From contig PUPG01000164.1 in the NCBI GenBank assembly GCA_003553005.1, positions 1 through 9,947 of the forward strand: DNA of 9,947 nucleotides, in the 5' to 3' direction. Shown here piece by piece: positions 6,754 to 9,947 of this stretch. This DNA comes from Bacteroidales bacterium. GTDB taxonomy: Bacteria > Bacteroidota > Bacteroidia > Bacteroidales > UBA7960. The stretch's first letter is position 1. Each line of letters begins with the position of its first letter. The notes under the pieces are model-generated. The model did no database searches. It was not told the origin of the DNA and saw nothing but the letters and a program-made list of their open reading frames with translations. Made by a program: the position numbers and the translations under genes.

Positions 6754-7641
6754 TCACAGGCTACCTGCAAACAGGTGAATGTCCGTGAGCACGATCGACC
6801 AGAGGTCGGTGGAGTCGTGGTGCCTGAAGGCCACGTGGATCTCTTCCCCGGCAAACTCCGAGAGGTCGAGTGAGCGCAGCGCCCACACCCAGTTTTCCAT
6901 CTCCGGGTCGAGCCGTTCGCTGTATATGGTTTCAAAATCATCGACTTCGGTTCCGGTGGTGGACACCAGCACGCTGTACTTCTCTGTCCGGAAGTCGGGA
7001 TCGTTGGCCCTTGGGGTCACGTAGAACTCCAGCACCGTTTCGCCGTGTTCAGTAAGGTCGATGGGTGGGGTAATGATCCAATTGTCCGGCTCGAGCACAT
7101 CTCCCGTGCTTTGGTCCCAGGAGTCGGACAAGATATAATACTCCGTCTCGTCATCGCCTTCGAAGCTGTCCCAATACCAGTTGTTGCCATCACCGTTCAG
7201 GTCGATCAGCGTCCATCCTTCCGGTGGGAAGTCTTCCTCCAGTGCGGGGTCGTCGAAGCGCTCCCGGAAGATCGTGGACACCAGGCTCAGGCGCTCGGAA
7301 GCTTCCAGCTTGTTATAGTGCAACTCCTTTTCCGGCTCCACCGTCAGGGTCACCTCATACACGCCGTCGGCTTCGTAGACCTCCACGGGGTGCTTTTCGT
7401 CTGACGTGTTTCCATTGCCAAAGTCCCAGTGATGGCTCACCGCGTGCAGGGACTTGTTTTCGAAAGAGACCTCATAATGGATCTCCCCGGTGTCGTCATC
7501 TGTTTTTACCTCGACCGTATAGTCGAATGCAGCCTGGGTGCTTGGTGCGGGCACCTCCAGGTCATCGTCCGAGCAGGCGTTCAGACCCACGATCAGCGCC
7601 GGTACGATCAGCAGGCTCATTATTTTCAGCAAGGTTTTCAT
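6754..7641 (-). CDS. PKD and choice-of-anchor-J domain surface lipoprotein
   Basis: This is a predicted substrate-binding or adhesive lipoprotein with no visible catalytic motif. It is 295 residues from the ATG at 7641, and an in-frame TTG at 7659 is a less likely start. The signal peptide ends in lipobox LNAC with Cys23, followed by SDDD, which resembles the Bacteroidota lipoprotein export signal that sends lipoproteins to the cell surface. Residues about 38-115 form a PKD-type Ig fold (HHWDFGNGNTS at 70-80). Residues about 125-295 are a jelly-roll choice-of-anchor-J/cleaved-adhesin domain, with ERFDD, PPEGWTLIDLNGDGNNWYW (139-157), PDNWIITPPIDL (185-196), and VWALRSLDLSEFAGEEIHVAFRH (252-274). 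It lies 90 bases after susD, the position where SusE/SusF-type binding lipoproteins sit in polysaccharide loci. A role in capturing the locus's substrate is inferred from that position. It carries its own duplicated leader, so it may also have its own promoter. Confidence 0.85.
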   Translation of the reverse strand: MKTLLKIMSLLIVPALIVGLNACSDDDLEVPAPSTQAAFDYTVEVKTDDDTGEIHYEVSFENKSLHAVSHHWDFGNGNTSDEKHPVEVYEADGVYEVTLTVEPEKELHYNKLEASERLSLVSTIFRERFDDPALEEDFPPEGWTLIDLNGDGNNWYWDSFEGDDETEYYILSDSWDQSTGDVLEPDNWIITPPIDLTEHGETVLEFYVTPRANDPDFRTEKYSVLVSTTGTEVDDFETIYSERLDPEMENWVWALRSLDLSEFAGEEIHVAFRHHDSTDLWSIVLTDIHLFAGSL

Positions 7642-7707
7642 GTGTTTACTGTTTTGCAAATTATTTGGTTATCTGAAGTTTAGGTGTTCAACAGGAGTGC
7701 TATTGGC
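7642..7707 (-). repeat. Duplicated leader, copy B, upstream of the PKD lipoprotein gene
   Basis: This is the second copy of the 6586-6650 leader. The 21-base block recurs at 7687-7707 and the TTTTGCAAATTATT block ends close to the start codon, as in copy A. It fills most of the 90-base gap after susD. Past 7707 this copy continues into CATTGGC, TTTTAGC and TGTTGGC units (7708-7729), the same degenerate family as the hairpin beside copy A, but without the inverted arm. A -7-like TAATTTGC on the minus strand makes a promoter possible. Confidence 0.75.
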
Positions 7708-7731
7708 CATTGGCTTTTAGCTGTTGGCTTT

Positions 7732-9075
7732 TTAATAACAGTCATTCTGGTACATCTCCTCGTGGAAGTTGGTCAGCAGCTCACCCAAGGGGATGGGGAA
7801 GAGCGTGTAGCATTCGTCATCCAGGCCATCCAGTTCTTCCACCGCCCTGCCGCTGCGCACGAGGTCAAACCAGCGATGCCCTTCGAAGGCAAACTCCAGC
7901 TGCCGGGTTTCGTGGATGATGTCGAGCAGTTCTGCCGGATCGGTGGTATCTACCGGATCCAGGCCTGCCCTTTCGCTCACCACGTTTACGTCGTCGCGTG
8001 CCTGGTCGAGGTTTTCACCGAGCAGGGCGTGGGCCTCCGCGCGGATGAGGTACATCTCTGCCAGTCGCAGGATATACACGTTGTCGGTTCCCGTCTCGAT
8101 GTCATCGTATTTGATGGCATAGAAGTTATCGCCATCGATCGCGATGGACAGGTCCCGGCGCACGTCGCCTTCATCGTACCGCTCGTACAGCGTTTCGGTC
8201 GGCGAGAACTCCCTTCTTCCGCTCAGCGATGTCGGGAAGAAGTACTCCGCCAGCCTGTTGCGTGCCTGTTCATAGAAGTCCACTTCAAAGATGCTTTCGC
8301 TATTGTGGCCGTCGGCAAACAGGTTTTCGAAGGGCACGAGGGCGAGGCCGTAGTCTTCGATGACGGACGTGGCTTCGGCGGCGGCGGTCGCCAGTTGCCC
8401 CTCTTGTCCGTGAATGGCATATTCAAATAGGCTGACCCGTGCCCTGAGGGCTTGCACGGCAGCCTTTGACGCCAACCCTTGCTCCACGTTGGTCCGCAGG
8501 TAGGCCTCCGCAAAATCGAGGTCGTCGTGCACCTGCATAAACACATCGGCATAAGGCCTGCGGGGCACGTTGAGGTCGCCCTCGTCCTCGGTGGCTGGCG
8601 TCGTGCGGATGGGCACCGGACCAAACATACGCACCAGGTCGAAATGGGCCAGGGCGCGCAGGAACTTCAGCTCCGCCGTGTAGGCATTGGCCTCATCGCC
8701 GGTAAGCTCATCCACCTGGGGAATTTGTGCGATGGTGTGGTTGGCGCGGTTGATCATCCGGTAGATGTCCGCCCAGATCCCTTCCACGATTACGTTGTCG
8801 GCCAGGATGCTGTTGTTGTCCATCTGGTTGTACCCGGCCGTGGTTCCTGTCCAGGCGAGGTTATCGGCAGGCAGGTCGCCGGCCACCAGAAAGTTCCGGC
8901 CATAATAGCCTGCAGCCTGCAGTGCAGAATAGGTGCCGGTGATGGCACTTTCCACGTCGGCTTTGCTTTCGATGGCTTCTTCGCCCGGGATGCTGTGATA
9001 GGGTTCGACATCCAGCACGTCGCATGCGGAGAAGGCGAACAACAGCAGCAGGGGCAGCAATATTGTTTTTTTCAT
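7732..9075 (-). CDS. SusD/RagB-family outer-membrane nutrient-binding lipoprotein
   Basis: This is the surface lipoprotein partner of the SusC-type transporter encoded just before it. SusD proteins form the lid that hands glycans or peptides to the SusC barrel. It is 447 residues from the ATG at 9073-9075, somewhat short for the family (usually about 480-600). The signal peptide MKKTILLPLLLLFAFSAC has its lipidated Cys at 18. The N-terminal SusD-like region includes SAITGTYSALQAAGYYGRN (43-61) and IYRMINRANHTIAQIPQV (104-121). The TPR-bearing core includes the hallmark AELKFLRALAHFDLVRMFGPVPI (134-156). The C-terminal RagB region holds YILRLAEMYLIRAEAHA (334-350), RQLEFAFEGHRWFDLVR (391-407) and LFPIPLGEL (425-433). 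The motifs are intact, so the gene looks functional. The substrate class cannot be told from SusD sequence alone; the neighbouring S51 peptidases point to peptides rather than glycans. Confidence 0.96.
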   Translation of the reverse strand: MKKTILLPLLLLFAFSACDVLDVEPYHSIPGEEAIESKADVESAITGTYSALQAAGYYGRNFLVAGDLPADNLAWTGTTAGYNQMDNNSILADNVIVEGIWADIYRMINRANHTIAQIPQVDELTGDEANAYTAELKFLRALAHFDLVRMFGPVPIRTTPATEDEGDLNVPRRPYADVFMQVHDDLDFAEAYLRTNVEQGLASKAAVQALRARVSLFEYAIHGQEGQLATAAAEATSVIEDYGLALVPFENLFADGHNSESIFEVDFYEQARNRLAEYFFPTSLSGRREFSPTETLYERYDEGDVRRDLSIAIDGDNFYAIKYDDIETGTDNVYILRLAEMYLIRAEAHALLGENLDQARDDVNVVSERAGLDPVDTTDPAELLDIIHETRQLEFAFEGHRWFDLVRSGRAVEELDGLDDECYTLFPIPLGELLTNFHEEMYQNDCY

Positions 9076-9112
9076 TTTATCTGGGATTTATTTGTTTTTA
9101 CAATGCGTTTGG

Positions 9113-9170
9113 GTGCCCGTCCGCCGGCTGGTTGCCGTGCTGGCCTGGTGCTGACCACCAGGACGGGCAC
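9113..9170 (-). other. GC-rich hairpin between susC and susD
   Basis: Perfect 10-base inverted arms GTGCCCGTCC (9113-9122) and GGACGGGCAC (9161-9170) enclose 38 bases. A competing inner hairpin, CCTGGTG (9144-9150) with CACCAGG (9156-9162), overlaps one arm by two bases, so the two folds could be alternatives. On the transcript the outer stem is followed by CCCAAACGC and not by a U run. It may therefore mark an mRNA processing or stability point that lets the susC and susD levels differ, rather than full termination. The remaining bases of the 111-base gap are an A/T-rich leader for susD. Confidence 0.45.
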
Positions 9171-9186
9171 GTGTCGTCCAGCGGCT

Positions 9187-9947
9187 TTAGATGTCGAGGC
9201 TCACGCCAAGCGAAATGGTGCGCACCTGCGGGTGGGTAAAGAAGTCCGTGCCCCTTCTGAGGTCATCGGCACCGGCATAGTTCACTTCCGGGTCCATCCC
9301 GCTGTAATTGGTGAAGGTGAGCACGTTTTCGCCGGAGATGAACACCCGTGCGCTGCGCATACCCATCCTGGCGGCAGATTCCGGGGTAAAGCGGTAGGAC
9401 AGCCTCAGGTTTTTCACCCGGAGGTAAGAGCCATCTTCAATGAAGCGGCTGGAGACCCTGTTGTTGTTATTGGGATCCAGCTCCGTGGCCCTCGGGATGT
9501 CCGTCTCGTCGCCCGGCTGTTGCCAGCGGTCAAGCACAGCGGTGGTCTGGTTGTCCTCGCCCTTCATCGACTCGATGTAGATGCGGGTGCCGTTGAAGAT
9601 GTCGTTGCCATAAGAAAACTGCAGGAAGACGCTCAGCTCGAAGTTCTGGTAGCGGAACCGGTTGGTCAGGCCGCCCGTGAAGTCGGGGTTGGGGTCTCCG
9701 ATTTTGGTCCGGTCTTCCGAGGTGATCTGTCCGTCGCCATTGATGTCGGCAAACACGATGTCGCCGGTCGAGGGGTCCACACCCAGGCTCTTGTATCCAT
9801 AAAAGATTCCGATGGGTTCCCCTTCCCTGACGCTGTTGCTGCCTCTTCCGAGGTTGTCCAGGGGTTGTCCCTGGTACAGCTCAAGCACCTTGTTCCGGTT
9901 CCTGCTGATGTTGAAGTCGGTAGACCAGGAGAACACCGCGTTGTCGA
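9187..9947 (-). CDS. SusC/RagA-family TonB-dependent outer-membrane transporter, C-terminal part
   Basis: This is the last 253 codons or so of a SusC-type transporter. These are 22-stranded beta-barrels that import oligomers with TonB energy, capped by a SusD lipoprotein. The frame is open to the window edge and the first possible start (GTG, 9936) is inside conserved barrel sequence, so the signal peptide, carboxypeptidase-like N-terminal domain and plug are outside the window. Visible SusC hallmarks, counted from that GTG, are FSWSTDFNISRNRNKVLEL (2-20), GEPIGIFYGYKSLGVDPSTG (39-58), the DINGDGQITSEDRTKIGDPN stretch (64-83), DGSYLRVKNLRLSYRF (167-182) and FISGENVLTFTNYSGMDPEV (199-218). The final residues RTISLGVSLDI are a typical last strand. 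Its pairing with susD, 111 bases downstream, defines the importer of this locus. No frameshift or truncation other than the window edge was seen. Confidence 0.96.
   Translation of the reverse strand, partial: DNAVFSWSTDFNISRNRNKVLELYQGQPLDNLGRGSNSVREGEPIGIFYGYKSLGVDPSTGDIVFADINGDGQITSEDRTKIGDPNPDFTGGLTNRFRYQNFELSVFLQFSYGNDIFNGTRIYIESMKGEDNQTTAVLDRWQQPGDETDIPRATELDPNNNNRVSSRFIEDGSYLRVKNLRLSYRFTPESAARMGMRSARVFISGENVLTFTNYSGMDPEVNYAGADDLRRGTDFFTHPQVRTISLGVSLDI

Noticed and set aside
6642..7729. CRISPR-like or tandem array from the GCTATTGGC units
   Set aside because: The units are short, degenerate, few, irregularly spaced, and split across a gene. There are no spacers and no cas genes.
7684..8430. 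A 248-codon plus-strand open frame opposite the 3' part of susD
   Set aside because: It overlaps SusD hallmark motifs read on the other strand and has no family resemblance of its own.

Overview
The window looks like a GC-rich (roughly 55-60% by eye) genome of the phylum Bacteroidota or a near relative. The evidence is a SusC/RagA-SusD/RagB pair, two proteins with type IX secretion (T9SS) C-terminal sorting domains, several SPase II lipoproteins, and the near absence of strong Shine-Dalgarno sequences. The proteins are rich in Asp and Glu, which would suit a saline habitat, but that is only a hint. No tRNA, rRNA, CRISPR array, transposase or phage gene was seen.

Layout. On the plus strand, 1-2306 is the 3' part of a large secreted subtilisin-like protease with a T9SS tail. 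It converges on a block of six genes, all on the minus strand. In transcription order (right to left) these are: the end of a SusC/RagA TonB-dependent transporter (9947-9187, 5' part outside the window); a SusD/RagB lipoprotein (9075-7732); a PKD plus choice-of-anchor-J surface lipoprotein (7641-6754); a cyanophycinase-type S51 peptidase that is a lipoprotein (6585-5707); a YfcC-family inner-membrane carrier (5612-3999); and a second, divergent S51 cyanophycinase-like peptidase with a signal peptide and a T9SS sorting domain (3854-2487). No stretch over 300 bases lacks a gene.

How the genes may work together (inference). The minus-strand block has the architecture of a Bacteroidota nutrient-utilisation locus: surface hydrolase, surface binding lipoprotein, SusCD outer-membrane importer, second hydrolase, inner-membrane carrier. 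Its enzymes are two S51 serine peptidases instead of glycosidases. S51 members related to CphB cleave cyanophycin (multi-L-arginyl-poly-L-aspartate) to beta-Asp-Arg dipeptides, and YfcC proteins are relatives of basic amino-acid antiporters and DcuC-type carriers. The lipoprotein S51 enzyme keeps, at exactly matching spacing, the residues that line the beta-Asp-Arg pocket in CphB. The working hypothesis is a SusCD-linked locus for scavenging cyanophycin or other isoaspartyl peptides. No isoaspartyl dipeptidase or arginine-catabolic gene lies inside the window, so the substrate remains unproven.

Non-coding structure. Two intergenic leaders, before the PKD lipoprotein and before the S51 lipoprotein, are duplicated copies of one sequence at the same distance from the start codon, which suggests shared control. 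One of them carries a long hairpin built from GCTATTGGC-type units. A GC-rich hairpin also separates susC from susD.
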